From: DAOUJW01 sp034422115
Lineage (GTDB): Bacteria > Chloroflexota > Dehalococcoidia > Lucifugimonadales > UBA2985
DNA length: 57,128 nt
Assembly (NCBI GenBank): GCA_034422115.1
Contig: DAOUJW010000012.1
Location: 1-57,128 of the forward strand
Direction of reading: 5' to 3'
The position numbers and the translations under genes were made by a program. Under the pieces are notes generated by a model, which was not told the origin of the DNA, made no database searches, and saw only the letters and a list, made by a program, of their open reading frames with translations. Below are positions 1 to 8,784 of this stretch, piece by piece; the stretch's first letter is position 1; the number at the start of each line of letters is the position of its first letter.

Positions 1-21
1 CCCCTCCCCCCCCCCCCCCGA
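1..21. other. Poly-C tract at window edge
   Basis: The first 20 bases are all C except one T, ending 22 bases before the start of the FN3 gene. It could be a genuine homopolymer or a contig-end or sequencing artefact. Confidence 0.5.
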
Positions 22-42
22 TTTTCCGGGGCTGAGGGCCTG

Positions 43-3000
43 ATGCGGGCCGCGCCGCTGTGGAGGCTCCCCAGACTGTCCCTGCCGGCCATGGTCATTC
101 TGGCCCTGGCCGCGGCCCTGCTGTGGCTTCCCTCCACTGACACGATCTCCGCTTCGGACGGGCAGACCGTCCCGTCGGGCTGGGCGCTGATTCCTGACGG
201 CGCAGAACCCGGCGACAGCTTCCGGCTCCTCTTCGTCACCTCCGCCACACGCGACGCCTCCTCCGCCAACATCGCCGACTACAACGTCTTTGTTCAGACG
301 GCGGCCAACTGCAACACTCACCTGAAGCCCTTCAAGGACGGCTTCACCGCGCTCATATCCACCGACAGCGTGGACGCAAAGGACAACACCGCCACCACCG
401 GCGCGGGCGTGCCCGTCCACTGGCTGGGCGGCGAGCAGGTGGCCGACGACTACGCCGACCTCTACGACAAGACCTGGGACTCCGTTAGCGGAAAGACGGA
501 GACGGGAAGCGCCTACACCGGCCTGGTGTGGACCGGCGGCAACAAGACAGGCGGGAAGTCGGGCAAGAAGTATGCCGGGGCCGCCGAGGTGCGCCTGGGC
601 GACCTGAGCGACGCCACCCTGCCGTTGTCCTCGCCGCAGGCCGCGGCCTCCTCTGAGTCCTACCCTCTGTACGCCCTCTCGCCGGTCTTCACCGTGGCCG
701 AGCCGGAGCCTGAACCCACTCCGACACCGACTCCCACTCCCACGCCTACCCCAACACCGACGCCTGCGCCGGAGACTGAATCCGGGCCGCCGGCCGTCAC
801 CTCCGGCCCCGTCATCGTCAGCAGCCCGCAGAGCGGCGACACCTACGGCGAGGGCGAGGCCATCGCCGTCGCCGTGACCTTCGGCGAGGCGGTGACGGCC
901 ACCGGGGACGTTCGCGTGCGCATCGCCGTTGGCGAGCGCCAGCGCTGGGCCCGGTACGACCATGCCCGGCAGGACGGCGCGGTCCTGGTCTTCGCCTACA
1001 AGGTCAAGGGCAGCGACCGGGATGACGACGGCGTCAGCATCGGGGCGGACCAGCTGCAGCTCAAGGGCGGGAGCATCGTCGACGCCGACGGCAACGCCGC
1101 CGTCCTGGAGCACGCGGCCCTGTCGGCCCAGTCCGGCCACAAGGTGGACGGCTCCAAGAAGCCCGCTCATGGTGAGCCTGTCGAACCACCCGCCCAATCA
1201 GAACCCGCCGCAGACCGGGTGGGCGTGGTGTCCCTGGAGTCGGAGTACGACCCGCCCGCGGTGGGCGACGAGCTGAGCGCCACCCTGCTGGACGCGGACG
1301 GGGTGGTGGGCGACGCGGCCTGGACGTGGGCGCGCTCCGCCGACGGAACCACCTGGGCGGACATCAGCGGCGCGAGCGGGGCGTCCTACACGGCGACCCA
1401 GGACGACGCGGGTCACTACCTGCGGGCCACCGCCGCCTATACCGACGGGCACGGCTCCGGCAAGAGCGCCGTCTCGGCGGCGGCCGGGCCGGTGGCGGAA
1501 GTCGTCACTGTCCAACAGCCGGAGGTCCAGGCGCAGACCAGCGGCGGACCGGGCGGCCCGGTTCGCGTGCTGCCAAACTGGTTCAACATACCCAAGGACG
1601 GCGAGAACCCGCGCTTCACCGACGGCCAGAGCTTCCGGCTGCTGTTCCTCTCAGGAAGCCCCACCAAGGCCACCTCAGCCAACATCGGCTCCTACGACGA
1701 GGTCGTCCGGGAGTCCGCGCAGATCTCTGCCGCCCTGAACGCGATCCGCAACTCGATCCAGGCGGTGATATCGACCAGCGCGGTGAACGCCCGGGACCAC
1801 ACCGGCACCGCTCCCGCCAACGGGTCCTCCTACACCACCGGAGAGGGCGTGCCCATCTACTGGGTGGGCGGCGCCAAGGCCGCCGACAACTACGCCGACT
1901 TCTGGGACAACACGTGGGACTCCACCCAGGTGAGGTGGGCCAATGGCAGCACACCGGGCATCGGTCAGCGCGAAATATGGACCGGCTCCAATGCGGACGG
2001 CACGAAACACGCGAGCGAGCACGCCGGCACGAGTGGCGCCAACGTGCGCACGGGACTCATCTCTGGCGGCAGCAACGATCCGATCAGCGGCAATAATCGC
2101 GTGAAAACCGCTTCCCGTCGCCTCTACGGCCTGACGCAGGTGATCACGGTGGACGGGACCCGGCCGGTCAAGCCGACCGGGTTCGCCGCACACCCGTACT
2201 CGGCCGACTCCGTCGTCCTCGTCTGGAACAACCCCGGCGACGCCACCATCGTCAAGTACCAGTACCGGCACAAGCCGAGGAGCAGCAGCCAGAGCGGCTA
2301 CGGCGCGTGGACGGACCTGCCGGGCACCGGGGCGGGCAGCGCCTTCGCCATCGTCAGTGGGCTGCGCAAGGTGGAGTACACCTTCCAGGTGCGGGCCTTC
2401 GACGCGGCCGCCGGCCCGGCGTCGGACGAGGCCAAAGCCACGCCCAAGACAGTGGTGACATGCGCGGGGAACACGGCCACCGGCCAGGAGTGCGAAGTTG
2501 CGATGGACTGGGCGTTGATTCCCTCTGGCATCAACCCCGGCGACAGCTTCCGGCTGATGTTCATCACCTCCGGCACGAGCCAGGGCGGCAGCCGGGCTAT
2601 CGCCAGCTACAACACCTTTGTGCAGGGCTGGGCTGCGCGCAGCCCGTTCCTGCACTCGTTCAGCTCCAGCTTCCGCGCCCTGGCCAGCGCCTGGGACGTC
2701 CACGCCCGGCCGAACACCCGGACCCGCAGCGGCGACCTGGGCGCGTCCGCCCCCATCTACTGGGTCAAGGGGCCCAAGGTGGCCGACAACTACGCAGACC
2801 TGTACGACGAAAGCTGGGACCATAACTCCCAGGCGGGCCAGTGGCCCACCGACCAGCAGGGGTTCCAGACCACTAGCGATATTCTGGTCTGGTCCGGCAC
2901 GTTCGGGACGGGCGCCAACGTGCCGAACTTCCAGCTGGGCAACAATACGCCGGGCGTCGGCAAGCCGAACACGCTGGGCGAAGAGCTGCACGATCCCGGC

Positions 3001-6000
3001 AACGACCAACCCCAGGCCAACGGCTACCGGATGTACGCCATTTCGCCGCTGCTGACGGTGCAGGCGGTGCCTGTCGTAACGAGCGTCGCCATCACCTCCG
3101 TTCCCGGGGACGACAACACCTACGCGATCGATGATGAAATCATGGTGGAATTCACGTTCAGCGAAGCCATCACGCTGACCGGGACCCCCACGCTGAAGAT
3201 CATGGTGGGCAGCGCGGAGAAGACGGCGGACTGCGCCCGCCTGGGCGCAACCGGTGACCCTGCCAGGAAGCTGGATTGCACCTACGACGTGGCGGAGGGC
3301 GACGCCGACGCCGACGGCATAAGCGTCGCGGCGGGCAAGCTTGCCGGCACGATCAAGGACTCCGACAACAACAACGCCATCCTGACCTACACCCCCCTGG
3401 GCAACCAGGGCGGGCACAAGGTGGACGGCGTGAAGCCCAGGATCCAGTTCCCGACGACCGCGCCGCAGGTGGGCAGTGTGTCCACCATCACGCTCACCGA
3501 CGCCGGCGCCGGGGTGAAGAAGTACCAAAGAATCCTCGTGGACGGCAGCAGCGGGGCGGCATCAGGCTGCGCTACGGTGTCTAATCCGTCTGAACTGACT
3601 CCCGCCCTCGCTCAGCTTAACCTTACCTACACCCCTGCCGCCGGCTCTGAGGGCAGGAAGGTGTGCGTCTACGCCGAGGACGGCGCCGGCAACACCGCCA
3701 GCGCGCTCTGGAGCGCGGCAATCGCCGCCGCGGCCGGCAGCCAGACCTACTGGTCCGCCACGCTGACGGTGGATAAGGACGAAGAGTTTCACGGCTGCGA
3801 TGATGAGCAGGACAACTGCTCATCGGCGGCCGTCCTCACGGACGATGACTTCACCTATAGAGGCACGACGTATACGTTCAATGCTATCATTTGGGACAGC
3901 GAAGACGATGTTATCTATATAAGGATTGCCGGCCTCTCAGGCGCCGCTGCGAAATCCGCCCTCGGTTCGCTGACGCTGAATGTTGACGGCAATGCGTTCG
4001 CCGTAAGCGACAGCGAACCAGATGTCGAAACCTTGGATTGGGACTTCGACCCGGCCACGGACTGGGTCGAGGGGCAGACGGTCTCGCTGTCGCTGACGGG
4101 GCCGCCTCCGGCGCCCACCGCCATCGCCGGGCTGACGGCGACGCCCAGCAACACCCAGGTCAGGCTGACCTGGACCAACCCCGCGACCTGCACCAGCGCC
4201 GCCCCGGCCTGCAGCTACCAGTACCGCTACCGCATTGCGGGCAGCACGTGGAGCGCCTGGGCCGCGGCTACGGGAGCCTCGCGGCTGACGACGGCGTTCG
4301 CGATAAACCTGAGCCCGGCAACGGCCTACGAGTTCCAGGTGCGCCGCCGGCAGGAAGGCTCGACGCTGGCCCAGGGGTCGGTGACGGCCACCACCACCGG
4401 GCCGGCCAAGCCCGCGGGCCTGACAGCCACCGGCGTCGCGGGCGGGGTCAAGCTGAGCTGGACCGACCCCGGCGACAACACCATCACCAGGTGGCAGTAC
4501 CGGGTCAAGAGCACCGGCTCGTTCGGACGGTGGACGAACATCCCCGGCAGTGGCAGCTCCACCACGACCTACACCGTGACGGGTCTTCGGGTGACGAGCA
4601 CAGGCGTGAGTTACAGCTTCGTGCTCCGGGCGGTGAGCAGCGCCGGGAACGGCGCGGTGTCCGGCGAGGTGACCGCCGTGCCCATTCCTCCCGATCTGCC
4701 CGGCATCACCGCGACGCCGGGCGCCAACCAGGTGACCCTGAGCTGGACCGATCCGGCGTCCTGTTCCGCGCCGACGTGCGATTACAGCGTGCGCTACCGG
4801 GCGAAGGGCGGCAGCCTGAGCTCCTGGGATAATTCGGACTCCCGGATCTCCCACACGGTGACGGGGCTGACCCCCAGCACCGAGTATGAGTTCTTCGTGC
4901 AACGGGTGGGCGCCGTCTCCGTCCTGGCCCGGGGCAGCGTATCGGCGACCACCACCGCCAGGGTCGCGGGCGCGGCGCCGGCCCAACCCGTGGGCCTCAA
5001 GGCCCAGGTCGGAGACAAGAGCGTTGCCCTGACGTGGCGGGACCCCGGGGACTCGTCCATCACAACCTGGGAGGGCCGGTGGAAAGCAGGGACCGGCGCA
5101 TACGGCGCCTGGATATCGACCGACGTGCGCGCGCGGAGAATTATGGCTAGCGGCCTGACCAACGGCGTGACCTATACCTTCCAGGTACGGGCGGTGAACG
5201 CCAACGGCGCCGGCCCGAGCTCGGAGGTCACCGCGACGCCGCGCCCGGACCCGGCGCCGGCCAAGCCGGCGGGCCTCACGGCCCGGGTCGGCCAGGGCCG
5301 GGTGATCCTCACCTGGGCCGACCCGATGGATTCCAGCATCACCGGGTGGCAATACAGCCAGGACGGCGGGACCTGGCAAAACGTGCCCGGCAGCGGCGCG
5401 TCCACCAAGCGCCATACCGTCACCGGGCTGGTCGACGGCACGGCCTACAGCTTCAAGGTTCGCGCGGTCAACGCCGTGGGCAACGGCGCGGAGTCGGACC
5501 CCGTCACCGCCACGCCCAGCGCCAGCGCCGCGCCGGACCAGCCGCAGGGACTTAACGCGGCCCCCGGCAGCGGCAGAGCGCGGCTCACCTGGACCGACCC
5601 CGGCGATCCCACCATCACCAAGTGGCAGTACAGCCAGGACGGGGGAACCACCTGGAAGGACGTGCCCGGCAGCGGCCCGTCCACCACGCAATACGACGTC
5701 ACCGGCCTAATGAACGGCACGCCCTACACCTTCCACGTCAGGGCGGTCAACGCCGGCGGCAGCAGTGAGGCGTCCGCTGCGGCCACCGCCACGCCCAGCG
5801 CCACACTGCTCCCCACGATCACCGGGGTCGAGATCACCTCGACCCCCGCCGAAGGCAGGGTGTACGGCGGCGGTCAGGTCATCGAGGTGACGGTGACCTT
5901 CAGCAGCGAACGGATCAGCGTCAGCGGGAGGCCGGTGCTGGAGCTGAACGTCGGAGGCACGACCGATGGGCCGTATGTGAGATACGCCGACTTCGCCCGC

Positions 6001-7107
6001 GTGTCGGAGGGCAACAAGGTCATCTTCGAGTACCTGGTGGCGTTCGGCGACTATGACAAAGACGGCATCGCGATCCCACGGGATGCCTTCCTGTTCCCCT
6101 TTCCCGATTTCGACGACACAGACGTCTGGAACCCGGAGAACGGTCAGGCCGCCCTCACCACGCACGACGGGGTGAGCGACGACCGCAATCACAAGGTGAA
6201 CGGACGGAGGTACACCGGGAAATTCAAGAACCAGAAGAAGCTGGAGGAGATACCGGCGCTGACCGGCATCCAGGTGCTATCCCGGCCCGCCTCCGGCGAT
6301 ACCTACGGCGTGGGCCAGACGATCTCTATAGCAGCGGACTTCGACACGGACTTCTCGGTGCATGGCACGCCCCGCCTGCGCTTCGCGATGGGTTCCGAGA
6401 CACGCGACGCGGAGTACACCAGGAGGAGTGAGGGCAACCGGCTCATCTTCGAGTACGTCGTGCGCCACGGCGACCGGGACACCGACGGCATCTCCACCCC
6501 GGCGAATCCCATACAGGTCAGCGAGGCCAACCGCATCTACAACTACTTCAACCGGGGAGCGGCGACCCTGACCCACGATGCGCTCGGCGCCCAGAGCAGC
6601 CACATGGTGGACACGCCCGACCTCATCGCCGGGTTCACGGCCACCCCCGGCGACAGCAGCGTGACCCTGGCGTGGACCGACACCACTGCCTGCGGTTCGG
6701 GCTGCGTCTACGAGTTCCGCTACCGCGCGCCCGGCCACGGTCCCTACTACTACTGGTGGCACGAGCCCACGTCTCCCTCCTGGAGCGCCTGGAACACGCT
6801 GAGCTCGGGCCATACGCTGAGCGATCTGCCCGGGGAAGGGCACACGTGGTACGACTTCGAGGTGCGGCGGCGGGTGAGCGGGGTCACCACGGCCGAGGAG
6901 CGCGCCAGGGTCGTGGTCACGGCTACGGGGACGCAGGGCGAAAAAGACTGGTCCCGGGAGTACTACAACCCCTACAGGCACCAGGTCGGCGACCCGGTGC
7001 CCAATCCGGACACCTGGCAAGGCGGCATGATGTGCGGGATCGCCTGCTACGACGCGAGAGCGTTATGGGAGCGTCAGTGGGAGGAGAATAAGTCGAGATA
7101 TCAGTAG
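43..7107 (+). CDS. Giant secreted multi-domain FN3 / adhesin-like protein (2354 aa)
   Basis: A signal peptide is visible (basic start, hydrophobic run to about residue 30), so the protein is probably exported; there is no C-terminal anchor. Domains in rough order: a unit with GDSFRLLF and YADLYDKTWDS at 44-226; a Pro/Thr linker (225-243); a bacterial surface repeat ending GHKVDG (251-370); an Ig-like stretch (385-490); copies two and three of the first unit (507-705, 821-1006), separated by one FN3 domain (707-800); another GHKVDG repeat (1010-1130); a run of FN3 domains (about 1360-1910, typically LTWTDPGD and YTFQVRAVNA); two more GHKVDG-type repeats (1925-2185); and a last FN3 domain. FN3 arrays usually mediate surface, polysaccharide or protein contacts; the specific role is unknown. 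The start is the first ATG before the signal peptide; no strong ribosome site is seen. A dispersed repeat is read in frame at residues 373-384. Confidence 0.88.
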   Translation: MRAAPLWRLPRLSLPAMVILALAAALLWLPSTDTISASDGQTVPSGWALIPDGAEPGDSFRLLFVTSATRDASSANIADYNVFVQTAANCNTHLKPFKDGFTALISTDSVDAKDNTATTGAGVPVHWLGGEQVADDYADLYDKTWDSVSGKTETGSAYTGLVWTGGNKTGGKSGKKYAGAAEVRLGDLSDATLPLSSPQAAASSESYPLYALSPVFTVAEPEPEPTPTPTPTPTPTPTPTPAPETESGPPAVTSGPVIVSSPQSGDTYGEGEAIAVAVTFGEAVTATGDVRVRIAVGERQRWARYDHARQDGAVLVFAYKVKGSDRDDDGVSIGADQLQLKGGSIVDADGNAAVLEHAALSAQSGHKVDGSKKPAHGEPVEPPAQSEPAADRVGVVSLESEYDPPAVGDELSATLLDADGVVGDAAWTWARSADGTTWADISGASGASYTATQDDAGHYLRATAAYTDGHGSGKSAVSAAAGPVAEVVTVQQPEVQAQTSGGPGGPVRVLPNWFNIPKDGENPRFTDGQSFRLLFLSGSPTKATSANIGSYDEVVRESAQISAALNAIRNSIQAVISTSAVNARDHTGTAPANGSSYTTGEGVPIYWVGGAKAADNYADFWDNTWDSTQVRWANGSTPGIGQREIWTGSNADGTKHASEHAGTSGANVRTGLISGGSNDPISGNNRVKTASRRLYGLTQVITVDGTRPVKPTGFAAHPYSADSVVLVWNNPGDATIVKYQYRHKPRSSSQSGYGAWTDLPGTGAGSAFAIVSGLRKVEYTFQVRAFDAAAGPASDEAKATPKTVVTCAGNTATGQECEVAMDWALIPSGINPGDSFRLMFITSGTSQGGSRAIASYNTFVQGWAARSPFLHSFSSSFRALASAWDVHARPNTRTRSGDLGASAPIYWVKGPKVADNYADLYDESWDHNSQAGQWPTDQQGFQTTSDILVWSGTFGTGANVPNFQLGNNTPGVGKPNTLGEELHDPGNDQPQANGYRMYAISPLLTVQAVPVVTSVAITSVPGDDNTYAIDDEIMVEFTFSEAITLTGTPTLKIMVGSAEKTADCARLGATGDPARKLDCTYDVAEGDADADGISVAAGKLAGTIKDSDNNNAILTYTPLGNQGGHKVDGVKPRIQFPTTAPQVGSVSTITLTDAGAGVKKYQRILVDGSSGAASGCATVSNPSELTPALAQLNLTYTPAAGSEGRKVCVYAEDGAGNTASALWSAAIAAAAGSQTYWSATLTVDKDEEFHGCDDEQDNCSSAAVLTDDDFTYRGTTYTFNAIIWDSEDDVIYIRIAGLSGAAAKSALGSLTLNVDGNAFAVSDSEPDVETLDWDFDPATDWVEGQTVSLSLTGPPPAPTAIAGLTATPSNTQVRLTWTNPATCTSAAPACSYQYRYRIAGSTWSAWAAATGASRLTTAFAINLSPATAYEFQVRRRQEGSTLAQGSVTATTTGPAKPAGLTATGVAGGVKLSWTDPGDNTITRWQYRVKSTGSFGRWTNIPGSGSSTTTYTVTGLRVTSTGVSYSFVLRAVSSAGNGAVSGEVTAVPIPPDLPGITATPGANQVTLSWTDPASCSAPTCDYSVRYRAKGGSLSSWDNSDSRISHTVTGLTPSTEYEFFVQRVGAVSVLARGSVSATTTARVAGAAPAQPVGLKAQVGDKSVALTWRDPGDSSITTWEGRWKAGTGAYGAWISTDVRARRIMASGLTNGVTYTFQVRAVNANGAGPSSEVTATPRPDPAPAKPAGLTARVGQGRVILTWADPMDSSITGWQYSQDGGTWQNVPGSGASTKRHTVTGLVDGTAYSFKVRAVNAVGNGAESDPVTATPSASAAPDQPQGLNAAPGSGRARLTWTDPGDPTITKWQYSQDGGTTWKDVPGSGPSTTQYDVTGLMNGTPYTFHVRAVNAGGSSEASAAATATPSATLLPTITGVEITSTPAEGRVYGGGQVIEVTVTFSSERISVSGRPVLELNVGGTTDGPYVRYADFARVSEGNKVIFEYLVAFGDYDKDGIAIPRDAFLFPFPDFDDTDVWNPENGQAALTTHDGVSDDRNHKVNGRRYTGKFKNQKKLEEIPALTGIQVLSRPASGDTYGVGQTISIAADFDTDFSVHGTPRLRFAMGSETRDAEYTRRSEGNRLIFEYVVRHGDRDTDGISTPANPIQVSEANRIYNYFNRGAATLTHDALGAQSSHMVDTPDLIAGFTATPGDSSVTLAWTDTTACGSGCVYEFRYRAPGHGPYYYWWHEPTSPSWSAWNTLSSGHTLSDLPGEGHTWYDFEVRRRVSGVTTAEERARVVVTATGTQGEKDWSREYYNPYRHQVGDPVPNPDTWQGGMMCGIACYDARALWERQWEENKSRYQ
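1162..1193 (+). repeat. Half core of the dispersed GTCGAA repeat, inside the FN3 gene
   Basis: CCCGCTCATGGTGAGCCTGT followed by CGAACCA matches the half-core at 46472-46500 and its inverse in the other MITE-like copies. Here it is read in frame as KPAHGEPVEPP between two domains of the giant protein. Confidence 0.8.
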
Positions 7108-7146
7108 AGATGAAACCCGGGCGGCCGGCGGCGTTAGCGAATGGTA

Positions 7147-7234
7147 CCGCTCATACTGAGCTTGTCGAAGTACGAGCGGGAGGCTCATGGCTGTTGTCTG
7201 ACCGCTCTGGTTCGACAGGCTCACCACGAGCGGG
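7147..7234. repeat. Solo core of the dispersed GTCGAA repeat (no terminal repeats)
   Basis: Two head-to-head half cores (7147-7180 and 7202-7234) carry CTTGTCGAAG and GTTCGACAGG between CCGCTC and GAGCGGG ends. The arrangement matches the centre of the MITE-like elements elsewhere in the window, but their GGTATTC termini are absent. It fills most of the gap between two convergent genes. Confidence 0.75.
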
Positions 7235-7279
7235 AATGGGGCGGCCTTAAGGCCAACGTTGGCAACCCGCCCTGCCCCT

Positions 7280-8443
7280 CTACTGCGACTGCATCGCCAG
7301 CGTGGCGTTCTGCTGCACTCGCAGCAGCTCCTCCTCCGTCATGCAGGCGTACTGGTCGTTGCCGACTGCGGCAATCTCCAGGAACTGGTCTGCCGGCATT
7401 GCCGTGATGCCGGCTATCCCGGTGGAGAGCAGGGCGACGTAAGCGGGGTTCTCCCGGGCGAAGCTCTCGATGCAGCTCAGGGTCTCATCGGTCACACCGC
7501 CCAGGGCCCAGTCTATGCCGCTGACGAATATCTTGATGTTGGTCTCCGGGTCGATGCAGTGGCCGACCTGTGCGCCAATGGAAACGGCCTGCAGAGGCTG
7601 GGCGCTGTTCATGGCCGCGAACTGCTCCCCGGAGAGGCCCTCGCGAACGCAGGCCGCCTCGGTCTCCGACAGAAGGGCGTAGATGTCAGCGCCCGTGGCG
7701 GGGGTGATGGTGTCAAGGCCTATCCAGAGGCTCAGGGTGAAGGCCTTCTTCTCCTCGTTGTTCAGACACTCGTAGATCTGCACGTTGTAGGCAAGGGTTT
7801 CGGCGGAGTCGATAGGACCCTGTCCCAGGTCCAGTCCGAGCCTGACGAAGACAGCGCCCGGGTGCTCCAGGCCGACGTTGGCAATGCACGCACGGCTATC
7901 GTCGGCCCAGCCGCCCGCCTGGGCGGAGAGGAATGCAACTCCCAGGTGCACCACGTTCTCCATTGTGAGGCAGTTGAACAGGAATGCCGCGCTGGAGGCG
8001 TCTCCGGCGGCCATCATGATCGGAGTGGCCAGGATTATATTGTACACCTGCTCTCCCACGGCCCCCTGTATGCAGGAGGTCTCCTCCTCGGAGAGCAGGT
8101 CCATGAGGTCCTTGCCGACGGTGGCCTGGGTAAGCTGCAGGTCCGCCAGGGTCATGGAGGGAGCGGGGGCTTCCGTGGGCATAGCCATTGCGGTTGCCGT
8201 TGGAGCCGTGGTAGCGGTCGGGGCCGGCGGGGTTGTTGGCGTGGGTTCAGGGGTTGAGGTCGGCGCTGCGGTTGGTTCCGGAGTGGGCGCAGGCGGCTCA
8301 GTGGGAGATTGGGTAGGAGGCGGCGCATCAGTGGCCGTGGGCGTTGGCGTGGGATCGGAGCCGCAGGCGACAACCAGCGCCGTGAGCGCGAAGACCAGGG
8401 CCAAGGCCCCCAGCAGGCGAAATCTCTTTGTGCTGAGCGACAT
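7280..8443 (-). CDS. Lipoprotein with Pro/Thr linker and four Cys-pair repeats
   Basis: The chosen ATG (8443) is followed by a classic lipoprotein signal ending LTALVVACGS, so Cys is the likely lipidation site. GAAAGG lies eight bases upstream. A longer reading would start 28 codons earlier but lacks a signal peptide at its N-terminus. After a roughly 65-residue Pro/Thr-rich linker comes a helical domain with four similar modules. Each module begins with an acidic turn and Cys (EEETSCI, DDSRACI, ETEAACV, DETLSCI) and carries a second Cys about 35-55 residues later (FNCLT, YECLN, GHCID, YACMT). Eight regularly placed cysteines suggest four disulfides or metal sites. I do not recognise the family; the role on the cell surface is unknown. 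Confidence 0.85.
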   Translation of the reverse strand: MSLSTKRFRLLGALALVFALTALVVACGSDPTPTPTATDAPPPTQSPTEPPAPTPEPTAAPTSTPEPTPTTPPAPTATTAPTATAMAMPTEAPAPSMTLADLQLTQATVGKDLMDLLSEEETSCIQGAVGEQVYNIILATPIMMAAGDASSAAFLFNCLTMENVVHLGVAFLSAQAGGWADDSRACIANVGLEHPGAVFVRLGLDLGQGPIDSAETLAYNVQIYECLNNEEKKAFTLSLWIGLDTITPATGADIYALLSETEAACVREGLSGEQFAAMNSAQPLQAVSIGAQVGHCIDPETNIKIFVSGIDWALGGVTDETLSCIESFARENPAYVALLSTGIAGITAMPADQFLEIAAVGNDQYACMTEEELLRVQQNATLAMQSQ

Positions 8444-8634
8444 CTCTACAACCTTTCGGGAAGTCCCCGGTCTATGTGGAGCGTAGGGACTCTCAGTACA
8501 ATCTGTCTCAGACTTAGGCCAAACCAAGGGCAGATGGTATCACATTACAGAGGGCTGGTACAAATGCGAGGGGCTGTTATGATAATGTGGCAATTGGCGT
8601 TGATGCTTCTCCGGCTCCTCTTTGTTTCTACAAC

Positions 8635-8707
8635 GGGCCAGTAGTTCAGGAGGTTAGGGCGCAGGCCTGATAGGCTGAGGCCCGTGGTTCGAATCTGCGC
8701 TGACCCA
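8635..8707 (+). pseudogene. Degenerate tRNA-Ile(GAU)-like sequence
   Basis: The 73-base segment aligns along its whole length with a tRNA-Ile: acceptor GGGCCAG/CTGACCC (six of seven pairs, C-A mismatch), D-arm GTTC..GGGC, loop CTGATAG with anticodon GAT, variable AGGCC, T-arm CGTGG-TTCGAAT-CTGCG, discriminator A. The anticodon arm is one base short, so its stem does not close properly (three pairs then mismatches), and the T stem has two G-U pairs. No CCA follows. It is either a decayed tRNA gene, a remnant left by an integration event, or a real gene with a sequencing deletion. Confidence 0.6.
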
Positions 8708-8784
8708 CAACTTGACAGCATCAAGAATCCATATAGCCAGGCTTGGACTGACGTTTTGGGAGAAGAATCGGAGGTACTGCCAAT

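Noticed and set aside
1675..3528. Long open frame (617 codons) on the minus strand opposite the FN3 gene
   Set aside because: Shadow of a GC-rich gene: its composition is Val/Gly/Arg/Ala-rich with no domain, and the opposite strand encodes clear repeated domains.
3937..5691. Another long minus-strand open frame (584 codons)
   Set aside because: Lies wholly opposite the FN3 array and has the arginine/glycine-rich look of an antisense frame; no ribosome site or family.
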